From: Sipunculus nudus
Taxonomy: Eukaryota; Annelida; Sipuncula; Golfingiida; Sipunculidae
Length of the DNA stretch: 64,000 bases
Assembly (NCBI GenBank): GCA_026874595.1
Contig: CM049315.1
Location: forward strand, 78,818,065-78,882,064
Direction: 5' to 3'
Shown here: piece by piece, positions 1 to 12,412 of the stretch
Layout: every line of letters begins with the position of its first letter
Position numbering within the stretch: the stretch's first letter is position 1
The notes under the pieces: model-generated
Databases searched by the model: none
The model's input: only the letters and a program-made list of their open reading frames with translations
What the model was told of the DNA's origin: nothing
Position numbers and translations under genes: made by a program

Positions 1-599
1 CAACCCTCCTTGCTGCCCACACTGTTTCCTTCTCCGAACCCCATCCCAATGTCAGCCTAAGTAAACGAGAACAAGTTGAATCAGATATATTCATATTTTT
101 ATATATTGTATAACTGTTTGTTGCCTATGTACGTGCCAGAAATTATGTCAATATTGTGTAATATGTAGATGTGGTGGGCATCAATATAATGTACCTTGTC
201 AAGACCTAAGAGATATCATGTCATACAGTCACAATTCATAAATCCACTCCTCAGCATAGTTAATAATCACATTATATATGTCAAATTGAAATCTTGCGGA
301 CTTCCATACACTATAGATCCTTCAACAAATAGCCTTATCATCATTCTACCACTGCTTAGTGTACTGTCATTGCATTCATATTTGCTCAAATATATTGCTA
401 TTTTCAACAGCTCCCAAATAAATAAAAAATAAACCACTATATTTACTCCATATTAATCCATCAGTCAGGTAATTTCATACATGATTTACTCACATATTAC
501 ATTATATTCCTTTATAATAGCCTAATAGGTCCATGATATTCATAAGGTTTGTCGACTAAATATAGTATCACAATGGTGATACATTTATAGTTCAATCAT
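1..599. other. Sequence with no recognisable gene
   Basis: AT-rich sequence. Its one 78-codon open frame has no family resemblance, no conserved motif and no coding-like composition. I see no repeat that recurs elsewhere in the window. Confidence 0.4.
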
Positions 600-2370
600 G
601 ATCAGCTGAGCGCCGTGACCCATAGGTCCCTTGTTTTCTATTTTTCTTGTATTTTAGTGAACCTGTGAGCTTATGCAATGGTGTGGGATCGTCTGTCATC
701 TGTAAGATAACCCACTCTATCTAAAAATCGGCAGGAGCTATCTTCACCAAATTTTATGCAATAAATTAGTCATCTAAAAACTATTTTTTTTCCTATATGC
801 ATTTATGTAGTAGCAAAAACAACTTTAAAATCTTCTTCTCCCAAACTGTCTAGCCAAATTGTTCAATGTTTTAGAGGAATAATATCTGAAATAATCTCTC
901 TCAATTTTGTTTTAATGGTTCCAGTTCAGTGAAGTTGTAGGAAGCTGAACTTTGTCATTTGGCCAAAAAGGATACTAAAATTACAATATCAGAAACAGCA
1001 TCACCATATTTTAAGAAAATGTTGGTCACATGACTCATATATGAATTTGGTCACATTGGTGGAACCATCTGAATCAACCTTTTGTGTTCAAGGGTACATT
1101 AACCCATTTATTTATCAGGAATTGCAGGTGCTAGCATCCTTAAAATTTATGCAAAAATCTGTCACATATCAAAAGTTGTGGAATTGAGCATTTTGTGGTG
1201 CCACCTGCATAAACTTACATTTTATAGAGAAAAAGCTAAAAAAATTGAAAAACATCTTCTCTGAAATCATTTAGCCAAATGGTTTAATAATTCACAGAAT
1301 GATCCCAGATATAATCTCTCTCAAGTTTGTTCAAATGGTTTGGGTTTGATGAATTTTAGCAGAGTTACAGGAATTTGACCTTAGTCATTTGGGAAATTAA
1401 GCATACTGATATAAGTCTCAGAATTGACAGGAAGTAGCATCACCAAATTTTGTGCAAATGCTGGTCACATGACTCACATTTGAAATTGCAGTTTTTTATG
1501 CCATACCTACATCAACCTGTTTTTTACCGACAAGAGGCTCATTATTTTAGCCTCTTTCATATTAAAAATGGTTTATTATGAAACTGTCAAGCTGAATCAT
1601 TTAATTTTTCACAGGAATTACCTTAGGGTAAGATTCTTTCAATTGTATGAGAATAGATTTGGTTTATTTATTTTTTATTATGTCACAGAAACCCACATGA
1701 ACTTGAAGCCATTTGTTAGCCTATTTCAAACTTATGACTGCAATAGTCTTCGTCAGCAGAACATATTGATCATGAGATGTTACATCACTTCCTGCAGACT
1801 GGTGGCGCCACCTATATTTTTCGATTTTTTACGAATTTTTTTCTCTATTTTTGAGACCTTTAAAGATATGGACATCTGTTAACAAGGCACAAATCGTAAA
1901 GACTGGACCTAGAATCTTCATTCTTGACACACAGGGAGACCCATGAAAAGTCTCCATGGAAACCTGAAATTAGGTCTCCGATACCCATATTCTTTAAGTT
2001 TCTGCAGACTGGGTGCGCCACCTGTATTTTTTTCAAAATTTTACGAATTTTTTTCTCTTTTTTTGAGACCTTTAAAGATGTGGTTATCTGTCAACAGGGT
2101 ACAAATTGCAACAACTGGACCTAGAATCTTCATTCTTGTCATGCAAGGAGGCCCATCAAAGTGCCTGTGGAAACTTGAAATTACGTCGCTGTTACCCGTA
2201 TTCTTCAAGCTATAGGACTCCGAAATATCCCTCAGAATAATGGACAATTTGATACAAAAGCTGAAGTATCTTAACAACTAATGCGGATATCACCATCATT
2301 CTGTGCATGGATATTGACCATTAAGTGTTTTTATTACTTTCAGCAGACTGGTTGAGCCACCTGTATTTTT
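600..2370. repeat. Diverged tandem units with GGTGGCGCCACC-type cores
   Basis: Two diverged units cover about 700-1080 and 1120-1520 (shared blocks such as AATCTCTCTCAA and GGTCACATGACTCA). Two more at about 1790-2000 and 2000-2215 share GAGACCTTTAAAGAT and GGACCTAGAATCTTCATTC. Palindrome-like cores lie at 1195-1205, 1801-1812, 2012-2022 and 2350-2361. Small open frames here are interrupted and resemble nothing known. Confidence 0.6.
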
Positions 2371-3935
2371 GTATCCGCCAAAACGAAGTTTTGAGTATAC
2401 TATGTTTTTGACCGGGTTTCTCCGCCGCCGCCACGTTCGTTTCAGGAGAGCTTCTCTGAGACTAACGGACCAATTTTTCCGAAACTTACACCAATAATCG
2501 GATCACATGTGAACTGGTGCCTAACCAATTTGCGTTGACCTCTGACCAATTGATTTTAACCCAAGGCAGATGAACAGAGGGACACTGTGCAAACATGCTT
2601 ACACGTGGCACCACCATTTTTTGTGTACATTTGTATAAATTTTATTTCCTGATCGGTCAATTGGTTCCCGAGATATGACCTTGGATGTCATCAGCGTGAA
2701 CGTGAATGTAGGTGGTGCCACCTGTCATAAAATCAAGAAAGCTATTCAGGATGTATACGCATGACGAATTTCAGGTGAATTAGTCCATTCACTGCAGAGA
2801 TATGAATTATTTTACCCAAGGCAGATAAACAGATGGACACTGTGCAAACATGGTTGTAGGTGGCGCCACCTTTTTTGTGTATGTTATAAAGCTATCCAAG
2901 GGCTACATTTGTATAAATTTTATTTTCTGATCGGTCAAACGGTTCCCGAGATATGAGGGTTTATGTGTGGAAACAGACGCAAAAAAGGACGCAGAATACA
3001 CCTGAAAATCGGCATGCGTATACATCCTGGATAGCTTTCTTGATTTTATGACAGGTGGCGCCACCTACATTCACGTTCACGCTGATGACATCCAAGCTTA
3101 TATCTCGAGAACCGTTTGACTGATTGGGCCAAAATTTCTCACATAGGTCTTTATCATACGCAAAACTGGTGGCGCCACCTGCAACCATTTTTGCACAGCA
3201 TCTGTCTGTTTGTCTGCCGTGGGATAATGTCACTCATATCTCGGCAGTGGTTTGACATATCTGCCTAAAATTTTGCAGTCTTATACATCCTGGATAGCTT
3301 TCTTGATTTAATGACATTCTAGTTTATGCTGCAGACATCCAAGCTCATATCTCGGGAACCGTTTGAACGATTGGGCCAAAATTTTGCACATACACAAAAC
3401 TGGAGGGGCCACCTGCAACCATTTTTGCACATTTTGCACAGCGTCTGTCTGTCTGTCTGCCGTGGCCTAAAATCACTCATTTCTCTGTAGTGGTTTGACA
3501 TAACTGCCTAAAATTTTGCTGGTTTATACATCCTGGACAGCTTTCTTGATTTTATGACAGGTGGCTGCACCTACACTCTAGTTAACGCTGCACACATCTA
3601 AGCTCATATCTCAGGAACCATCTGACCGATTGAGCCAAAATTGTGCATGTGTTTAGATCTCACATCATACACAAAACCGGAGGGGAAACCTCCAGCCTTT
3701 TATGCACAGCGTCTGTCTGTTTGTCTGCCATGGGCTAAAATCACTCGTATACATGTAGTGGTTTGACTTTTCTGCCTAAAATTTTGCATATGTATACAAC
3801 TTGGACAGCTTTCTGGATTTGTGGTAGGTGGCATACACATTTAGGCTGCTAATATGCAACATACCTCACTCGATTTCCCCTTGCCACTCAATCCATGCCT
3901 CACTTCACCAGTTCCACTCTGATTTTGGCGGATAC
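2371..3935. mobile_element. Candidate fold-back DNA element with 13-bp terminal inverted repeats
   Basis: GTATCCGCCAAAA at 2371-2383 is exactly inverted at 3923-3935. Inside, about 2685-2763 is the near-perfect reverse complement of 3013-3093 (roughly 80 bp, loop about 250 bp). The right half repeats as diverged units of about 240 bp, starting with the phrase TATACATCCTGGA near 3020, 3284 and 3520. GGTGGCGCCACC or close variants occur at 2605, 2711, 2859, 3054, 3168 and 3402. No transposase is visible, so the element would be non-autonomous. No convincing target duplication was found. Confidence 0.5.
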
Positions 3936-4117
3936 ATGTAGTCACTTGTCGGCTACCCGTATTCTAGTTTTTAAAGTTTACACATTTTTCTCTATTTTTG
4001 AGATATATAAATACAGACTAAATCTTGGCTTGTTGGTTAATCTGTTTGATGCTTCAGTTAAATGGGTATATACTACCATTCTGATGATAAAATTTCCTTT
4101 TGCGAATCTCTTCCCAG

Positions 4118-4350
4118 TCAGCTGAGCATCATGACCCATGGGTCACTTTTTGCTGTTTCAACTTCAATCTCTTCAATTAAACCTTTGCTAACTAGATCTT
4201 GCATGATTTTAGCAATGATATCAGGCTTTCTCAAAGGTTTTTTCACACTAAGCCCAAAGTGCTGTCCCAAACGCAACAACTGTTCTTTTAACAACTGTTC
4301 AAGTTTATCAGGGTCGGGATCGTCAACAAATATCTCAGGTTTGAAATCTG
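4118..4350 (-). pseudogene. Gypsy-like retrotransposon gag start, truncated
   Basis: Reading the minus strand, an ATG at 4350 opens a frame beginning MADFKPEIFVDDPDPDKLEQ. A SAP-like helix pair follows (LLRLGQHFGLSVKKPLRKPD, then IIAKIMQDLV). This style of N-terminus is typical of gag-like proteins of Gypsy elements in aquatic animals. It starts about 170 bases downstream of the LTR at 4523-5220 in the right orientation. The frame stops after about 77 residues at a sequence (DPWVMMLS then TGA) that recurs near 600 and 12285, so the internal region is probably cut off by another repeat. No pol is present. Confidence 0.55.
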
Positions 4351-4499
4351 CCATGTTAAGATGTCTAAAAAATAACAAAAAACCACTAAGATAAATCCTG
4401 TAAATAATGTACTGTAAACAATATGTAATCTTGTAAACAATGTATGATAAAACAATGTGTCCAGGTCAAGGCCTAATAAATTTGAAAACTATTAAGCAT

Positions 4500-4522
4500 C
4501 CTGACGAGAGCCCCAAATTTTA
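4500..4522 (-). other. Primer-binding-site-like sequence next to the LTR
   Basis: On the minus strand, directly after the LTR end CCGTAACA, comes TAAAATTTGGGGCTCTCGTC. It resembles the TTTGGGGGCTCGTC-type primer binding site of many retroelements. Its place between LTR and gag supports calling 4523-5220 a 5' LTR. Confidence 0.45.
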
Positions 4523-5220
4523 TGTTACGGAACCTAATGTAAACAGATCACGTATGCGTGACGAACACAAATTCTGCAATGGAGATTAAAAAAATCAGCT
4601 TCTGTAACACTAGGCAGAAGTCAGTGGTTTTTTGGTTAACAAATAACTATAGATATATATAACTATAGAATAACTATAGAAAAATGTGCACAGTACCTGG
4701 ATACCAACACCATCACAACAATAAGTCCTTTAAATGTAAACTCTCAGAGAATAACAGTCTATTGTAAAGCTCTTGCAACAATCTAGAAAGTAAACTGAAG
4801 TCCAAATGCATAAAATCCAGGAGAAAGTCTTCGAAAATTTACAATTGCCGCATTTGTCAGATAAGGTCCTGACACACGCTTCTGCATCAGCTGGAATCTT
4901 CTCTGCTCTCTCTCTCTCTGCCCTTCCATTCCAAAACACAGTCCCTTTGTATACCTTCACACCCTAAGCGAAGAATTTTCCACTTCTCGAACAGTCTATA
5001 AGATCTTGCACAACATAGTAAAACACGCTTTTCAGGAAATCTCTAGAAAGACATCGCCGTGCCTCTACACACCGTGGTGTACATGTGATCTCACCCCAAG
5101 CCAGCATAACAGCAAGGGTTTGACCATTAGGATTAAACATATAATGTAATTCGCGGCCAGACACGAGTGCCACAACAGGAGTTACGCCTGTGTCACATAA
5201 TAAAAAGAGCACCTTTAACA
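4523..5220 (-). mobile_element. Long terminal repeat, copy 1 (5' LTR)
   Basis: About 698 bp, starting TGTTACGGAACC and ending TTTAACA on the plus strand. It shares many blocks with two other copies: GTAACACTAGGCAG, GTTAACAAATAACTATA, GCACAGTACCTGGATACCA, CTCAGAGAATAACAGTC and the TTCTCGAACA region. It is the most diverged copy and the only one flanked by recognisable internal sequence. Confidence 0.65.
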
Positions 5221-6600
5221 AAAGATCTAATATAGCTTTATCATTTGCAATTGGTGGTGCCACCAATAATCATCTTTCTGTTAGTAATTGTAATCTTTCC
5301 ATTTGCTCCTGGCAGTGTAATTAGTCATTTGATTGAACTTCTACACAAGTAGAAAATTAGGATAACAGACCCAACTGGATAATTGGGGTGTAGACTTTTA
5401 TAAGCCAAGCTTCTAGCTATCATATACAAAACCATATTACACCGCATATTATAAGGCACTTGTACTGTAATTGCAATACTTTTTACAGAAAATTTGTTCA
5501 GTAATTTGTTGATGCAAAAATAAAGTTGTTTGTGATGGTTATTGTATCCTCTGAACAAGTCAGGATACAGTGGTTTAGGCACAGATTTCTTTCATATGTT
5601 GCATATATATTGGCATTGGTTATGGAATGATGTATATTTAAATTAAGGTCATGGCCCTTCCTATGAGAGTGGCCTAGACTTTGAATACTGCTATATATGG
5701 TAAATCACACAAAATAATCAATTTTCAAAAAGGGATGCATCGATTGGTCCAAAGATCAAACTGACCAAAGATCTTGAAAAGCTTTGTCTTCTGCGAAAGA
5801 CAGGTGGCGTCACCATGTGTCTCTTTCCTGTTTTCGCGAATTTTTAATACCCAATCATTGCCACTTGACAGTATTGTTAGCATTACAAATATAAAATTAA
5901 TGGACAGATTTGGGCTATATTTTCTGCATGTGTCTGCAATTGTTTTTGTGTGGCATCCATCTGTACGTTGGCTTTAAGTGAAAATTGCTCATAGCTCAGG
6001 AGCGGTTCCATGTATTGGTCTAAAATTTTGTATGTATATCCATCTTCGAGAGTTTAATTGTAAAGTACACAGGTTGTACCACCTTTCTTACCGTTCTCAT
6101 AGTATGAATTCATGCCCTTTTCTCAGAAATGATTTACTGTATTTGCCTGAAATGGTGCTTGTCCATACCTCCATCACATAGTCAACACTGCAATTTTTTT
6201 CGTGTGGAGTCCATCTGTTCATTTGCTTAGATGAAAATTGCTCATATCTCAGGAGCAGTTCAGTGTTTTGGTGTGAAATTTAGCATGTACATACATTTTA
6301 AGAGTTTCCTCTTAGAACAGAAAGATGGCGCAACCTACGTTACCGTTTTCATGGATAAATAAAATTTGCCTGAAATCGTGCATGTCCATAGGTCTTGGAC
6401 ACCTCAATCTTTTATTTAAGACTGGTGGCGCGCTTTTGGTGCCGTTCATTCATCTATTTGCTTTGGGTAAAAAATGCTTATATCTGTAGAGTGGATGGAT
6501 GTATCAGCCTGCAATTTTGGCATGTTTATCCATCTTGTATAGCTTTGTTGTAGACTGTCGGGTGGTGCCAACGTTAATTTTATATGTATTGCAAAGTATA
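5221..6600. repeat. Further units of the GGTGGCGCCACC repeat family
   Basis: Cores occur at 5253-5264 (GGTGGTGCCACC) and 5803-5814 (GGTGGCGTCACC), with decayed forms near 6325, 6424 and 6560. Three units of about 250 bp share phrases such as GAAAATTGCTCATA followed by CTCAGGAGC, and CATCTGT or CATCTATTTGCTTT. No gene is seen. A T-run lies at about 6679-6698. Confidence 0.5.
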
Positions 6601-7814
6601 TACTAATAAAGAACAATACTATTATTGTTGTTGTTCTTCTTCTTTGTCTTATTATTATCTCTTTAATTATTACGGAATTGTTTTTTTTTTTTTTTTTGGA
6701 CAATGATTTACCTGCTTCTGTTCTGATTTGGCCTTCGCAATTCGGCACATGTATAGGCGGTGCGTCCTTCTATGACAAGTTTGTTTTATTTTTGGGACAT
6801 TTGGGATGTAATATTCTCTCAATAGGTGTCCGTTTATTTTGTGTATTAATGCCTGTTACGTTCTTTCAGGAAGCCCATTTTACTGCATTTCGGGCTCACT
6901 AGCCAAAGAGTGTAATACTCAATTTGCGGTCACAGGTCCACGCTTTTCCCCATGTTCCCGATATTCCCTTTACAGGAAGTCAAGCTTTTAAATTCAAAAC
7001 AAAGACCACATTACTCAGCTATCTATACATTCATTAATATCATTCCATTTTAACCATGGTTCCAATAGTTCATCCAGTTTATGGGTTGTTCGAAAAGAAG
7101 TTGTTTAATAAAGCCCTGCAACTTAAACACAAATCGGGAATGGGGGTGGATGCAAACATTTTTGGATCTGCAATCTCCAGGGACTTTGAAACATGAAAAT
7201 ATATTTTCAGTACATTTTAAAACTAAGAGGGATTCTATTATCAAACTAGATTCTGCAGTCGGAGCTTAAACACTTCCACCAGAATCTCCTTTTTATCCAT
7301 ATGTCAAAGTGTACACTTTTCATGTAAAAACACTGCCGCGCTTCAGTGACCGGTTTCGCCTGGCGAGTGGAAGGACAAATGCATACGAATGAGCGGCTTC
7401 CACATGGGGGCAAAGGAATACTTCGTTTGTAATAATGGTATTCAAGAAAAATATATATAATGTTGATTCTGATCACATCCAAAATTGAATGGATGGTTCA
7501 TACGGTTTTAAACTAATCCCGTGCAAATTTTCTGAAAAATCAAGATATACAATTTTGGGTTATTTTTACATGACAATGTAAAAGTTATTTCTTTGCCACG
7601 GACTTGCACCGAAATATGTAAACTTGCATTCATTCGGGAACATCATCAGTTTCTGATCAAATGTTTTCTTTTATTTTTTCAGATTTTTTTGTGTGGAGTT
7701 TACCATCTTCATTTTTATGCTCTGTTATCTTATCTTACATCTGCAGAGTTCCATTTCGGTTTTGGACTACGTGACAGGGCGGTAGCACTCGCTTTCTATC
7801 ATATTATTTTTTGC

Positions 7815-8045
7815 ATCCTGGTGTCACCAAGGCGCGGTGTCTACCGCACCTGCGGGTCCTGGATGTATAACCATCCCCATTGCCTGGTCATAACACCGAG
7901 AATCCCCCCAAAGACGTACTCGTTTGTGAGTGATACACGGCTGTGGGGCACAGCCTTCCCACCAAGCTTGAAGAGCGCTAACCCTAGGCTAACCCTACCT
8001 CCCGACTTTGAGCCCGGTGCTCTACCCATGAGCCAAAGAAGCTGG
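7815..8045 (-). mobile_element. tRNA-derived SINE
   Basis: On the minus strand the element starts with TGGCTCATGGGTAGAGCACC, a clear pol III A-box and D-arm-like tRNA head. It continues through an anticodon-arm-like CGGGAGGTA and a decayed B-box. The body ends with blocks (CAGGACCCGCAGGTGCGG, GGTGACACCA) that recur at 12413-12495. It splits Helitron copy A. Confidence 0.55.
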
Positions 8046-8049
8046 TAAG

Positions 8050-8220
8050 TTTCCGATCAACCTGATGACAATCAATAAAGCTCAGGACACGCATTTAGGC
8101 CAAATACAGCTGGTCATTCCACAATGGCAACTTTCAGTTGCATTTTCGCGTGCAAGACCCTTCAGTGACATATATGTGTTACTATCATGCTTCCATCAAT
8201 TAACAACTAAAATATCGTTT
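8050..8220 (+). pseudogene. Helitron Pif1-like helicase C-terminal remnant
   Basis: The frame reads FPINLMTINKAQD, then WQLSVAFSRARPFSDIYVLL. These match the last helicase motifs of Pif1-like Helitron helicases (MTINKxQGQ and HGQLYVAxSRxRxxxDI). GQ after NKAQ is degraded to DT and the spacing between motifs is shortened. No Rep domain is seen upstream, so this copy is inactive. Confidence 0.65.
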
Positions 8221-8615
8221 TATGTGGTGTCCTTTGAGCTTCAGTTTATACAAATTGTCTTTCATAAACTTTCACTTTATTATATCCTGTCATATAATGT
8301 CTTCAAATTATTTCCACAGTATACAGGGCTTATATATTCAATCGCTATCACTCCGGCAATAGTGATATAGTGCATATGTTGTTCATCGGAAGAAAAAAAA
8401 TTCTCACGCAAAATGCGTATTACGTCTACTTCCTGAAAAGCATAATTTGCCATTCTTTGCTGACTTTTTTGGGAGGGGGTACAAGTGATCTTAATATCAT
8501 AAACAACAGTCCCTGTGAAAACACGGGGTACAAAATACGATATTCATTCCCTAAACCGTCTCATAACAAAATTACTTATCATTTAGAACCGTGTATTTTC
8601 CACGGGTGTATCTAG

Positions 8616-10669
8616 TTATTAAAAAAATAATATCTCAATAAGTCGAAATGATCTCAATTTTCCCCTTAGTAATGACCATATCTCTTTTCACTGAGTACAT
8701 ACTCACTCGAATCCCTATTTGTTATTGTGTTTTTATCGATAAATTGACGAAACTGCACTATATACAAGTATTGCAAGCTGAGAATTTGGACAACGCCGAA
8801 CCGGTAGATTTCAACCTCGCCTGCACAAGTTTTCCTCTCGTTTTAAAGCAATTTTTACTATGCTGGTGTATTGACATACACAATTTAAAGAAGACATAGT
8901 TATGTATACCTATATAATTCCTAGTAAAGCTAATTATTAATATTGGTTATTGAAAATCGCAAAAGTTGATTTTATTACAGTTTTTGAATTATTAAGTTAA
9001 TGTAGAATGAAAACTCGCTACAATGTTAAAACAAGTGTAAAATTGTGTAAAACCTAATGATGAACCAATTTTTTGGTAAAATATGTCTAAGTATATAATG
9101 TTATTAATTGCATTACTGATAATTTGTTAATTAATTACAAAAATTAAGGTTATTTTTCTAATAATGAAAGTGTTAGTAAAAATAATATTATTTCAAATTA
9201 CAACTAATACTAGAATAAATAAAACCGAATAAAAATTTATGTGATTCACAATCAGGTTCACCTAAAAGTTAACAACTAAGGAAATGATGGTAATGGTAAA
9301 AATAAGATAAAGCTTTAGCAGTAGTGAAAATAATAAATCGCAAGATTTTTAATTAATATGGTCTTTTAACAATTGAGACATATGATCGGGTAACATCGCA
9401 GAGGTTTACAGTCGATTTTAATGTTAATTTATAACTATGAAATTTTAAAACATCCTTAAACTGCGAATTCTCCGTCCAGGACCTTTTTTTAATAGACTTG
9501 TGCCACTTTGGCATCCTTAGGCAAAATGTTAAGAACGGTTTTAAAATTTTAAAAATAAAAAAAAATAATACAAAGCCAGTTTACATAATATGTATTCATA
9601 AGGTATCCCAGGTATTTTGAGACGCATCATTGGTGTAGTTATTCCACCTGAATCGTCATATTGGTTTTTATTATTATAACTAATTTGAACTGCTTATTAT
9701 TCTGGTGTGCTCATTCCACTCTCATTCTGTAATTTCAAATTAGAAGTGTAGGATTTTAAAAGTTGAATGATGAAAATGTTAATTATTTGCCATCCTTGGT
9801 TATATAAGGTTTAAATTCAGTTTAAATTGCTTAGTTTTCTTCATTGCTACACTGGATTCCGCTTTTATACTTTATATATTTGTTTTTATCGTGAAAAAAA
9901 AACAATTTTTCTAATATTTTAAGGCGTTTTGTGTTGAGCATGAGCAAATCTGCACAAACTGGTAAATAATATCCTCTGCAGACACATTTCCTATAGTGAA
10001 TGAACAAACTTGATGGTACGCTTTATGTGTTAAAGGTGCCTGACCAGGGATATTCAATTTTTTTTTCTAGAAAGATTCACTTTTGACGTGGTCATAAATG
10101 AATTTTCACCATTTTAAAATATAAGCAATTAACAATGGAAGTGCTGATAAAATTTTGTCAGCACAAAACTAAGCCAGTTTTGAAGTGATTCTGTTGTCTA
10201 AAAAAGCAGTTACTTAAATGTCTGTTCTTTTTTTAAATATTTTCAAATTAAATGTAAGTTTCAAAGTTCCAGAACGAAGAAACAAAAAAATTATGGATGA
10301 TCCAGCCGTGATACATATCATTTGTATGCTGTTTCGTCAAGGAATTTCTCTTGCAACAAACACAGTAAACACGTGTGTGTGTTCACCACATGGTGGTCAA
10401 GTAACATTCATTCCTGCACTTAAGAAAAAACTCAAAGTAAGAGTATATACATGATTTAAATTTTGAGTATATACATGACTGTTCTTCTTCCCAAGACAAC
10501 AAGAAACTGTTAGGGATTGTGTTTCAATTTGAACAAATCCACATCATTTAATTATACAAAATAGAAGTGTAGGAGGCACAAAGAATAAAAGGGTGAGGTC
10601 TCCACCAAATTAACCATTACATTTGTGTAATCAGTACATTTGGTTAAAATGTTAAGGATGGGTTAAAAT
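8616..10669. other. AT-rich stretch without a recognised gene
   Basis: Very AT-rich and low in structure from 8900 to 10200. A 78-codon frame at 10218-10454 (with VPERRNKKIMDDPAVIHIIC and SPHGGQVTF) looks mildly coding-like, but I recognise no family and no splice pattern confirms it. Confidence 0.35.
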
Positions 10670-10671
10670 GC

Positions 10672-11402
10672 TTACTGAATCTACAAGAATGACATTATCT
10701 TTTCTTCTTTCTTCTCCCAGTTTTCATTCTCTCTCCTGCCATCTTGATCAAATCCAGCTGTGATTCAGGGTTTTCCAGATCATACCCTGTACGCCCTTTA
10801 TTTTCTCCACAAGATTCATGAAGTTTGCTTTAAACGTTTCAGCCTTATTCCCCAAAGGTCCATCTCCAGCTCCGTCACTCAAGGTTCAGATAGCCATGGA
10901 TTGTGCTGAACTATGGCACTTCGCGCTTCATAGCTTCTTCATCCTCTTATTCGTCTTCAGACTGTGATTCTACTTCAAGTACTTTTAGGGACCTCTTGAC
11001 TGAGGCAACACAACTGTCTTTGGCCCTTCTTTATATGGCTCACCAACAGCAATCAGTTTACGGATCTTTGAGCTTTTTCTATTTCTTGTGTTCCTTATTT
11101 TTGCAGACAGTTTTGTGTTAAAAAAGTTCCAGGCGGTTGGCCCCTCCATGGTGAGAAGTGGATACTTCTTGATCGTGGTCTTTCCTGCAAAAAAAATCAT
11201 ATATTGCCTTACACTGTAAATTGACCAGTAAGGATTTAAATTTTTGATATATTTGAAAGTTCCCAAATTATGGGTTAAAAATGCTTACTGAATCTACAAG
11301 AATGACATCTTTTCTTCTTTCTTCTCCCAGTTTTCAATCTCTCTCCTGCCATCTTGATCAAATCCAGCTGTGATTCAGGGTTTTACAGATCATACCCTGT
11401 AA
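10672..11402 (-). pseudogene. Decayed coding-like block between 120-bp direct repeats
   Basis: About 120 bp at 10672-10791 recurs almost unchanged at 11281-11402. On the minus strand both copies read NPESQLDLIKMAGER, then KTGRRKKKR. Between them a minus-strand frame (10985-11266) contains PLLTMEGPTAWNFF and NRKSSKIRKLIAVGEPYKEG, followed by SVKRSLKVLEVESQSEDE with stops. The protein-like content and broken frames suggest a pseudogene or old transposon ORF. Family not recognised. Confidence 0.35.
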
Positions 11403-11967
11403 ATGACCTAACGTTTGTAAAGTTTTTTTCAGTGAGATATACAATTTTTAAGGTTATGTAAATATGTTGCATATTTCACATCATAATGTATTTGCAAAAA
11501 AGTTTGATTTGCTAAAAAAATTAGGTCATCTGTCCCATAAGATTCGTTGTGATAAATAGATGTTACCTTGAACTGGTTACTTGTTCTGTATTTTCTTTGA
11601 TGTCACCACACACAAAGGTAACTTTTTAAAGTTGTCCTTAAAACATTATTGATTTGAATCAGTATAAGACACTTTCAGGGTTCATACAAGCTTGACTCAA
11701 AATCCCATTAAAGCTCTAGACAAGGTACTAAACGGCGAAAACTAGACCTCTCTATCTAAAAGGAAATTGACAACGAAAGAAAATGTAGCATGAATATTTT
11801 CAAATTATCAAGATTTTACCCAAAAATGCGAAACCATGGTAACAGCAGAACAGAACAAAGGCGATTGAATGAGGAATAAACCAAGTTACCGTTTAAGTCG
11901 CTACGACCATTTGTTACAAAGTTATCGAGCAAACACTATCTTGCATATCTTTCGCCCTGCCTCGCCC

Positions 11968-12013
<46 letters not shown>

Positions 12014-12283
12014 ACATTGGGGTTGTTAATTAATCTTGCATAAAACAGCAAATCCCGGTCATAGATATTTTGTACAGAGAAATATAAATATGCATCCACA
12101 CTATTTCTAGGTTGTAGCCTAGAATACTCACTGCTATATGTGTTGGAGAAATATGGTAAGCCTGCTATGGACCACATGAGTATGTGCTGAGTATTCTGGG
12201 CTTTCAGTGCAGGATCATTTCCTTTGCAAATGCTTATATATAAAAACAACAACTATATTTGCATTGGCTGACATTTAACAAAA
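11403..12283. other. Intergenic, with CT and CA simple repeats
   Basis: Apart from a (CT)n(CA)n microsatellite at about 11968-12016, I see no gene or dispersed repeat. A minus-strand frame across the microsatellite is an artefact of the simple repeat. Confidence 0.45.
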
Positions 12284-12412
12284 TTCAGCTGACCGCCGTG
12301 ACCCATGGGTCCTTTGTTTTTTTATTAATTTTTTATCCAGATTTGTATCCTTTTTTAACTAATCTTAAACTACATATGTACAGATCAGCATAACTTCTTT
12401 TTTGCTTTAGGA

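Larger units (their letters stand above)
6970..8615 (+). mobile_element. Helitron copy A with helicase remnant and 3' terminus
   Basis: Homologous to blocks at 17745-19070 and 43778-45236. It contains a helicase C-terminal remnant (8050-8220) and ends in a hairpin (CCGTG-TATTTTC-CACGG, 8589-8605) followed by CTAG at 8612-8615 and then T. That is the CTRR end and T-side insertion expected of Helitrons. A SINE interrupts it at about 7815-8045. The 5' end cannot be fixed. Confidence 0.65.
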
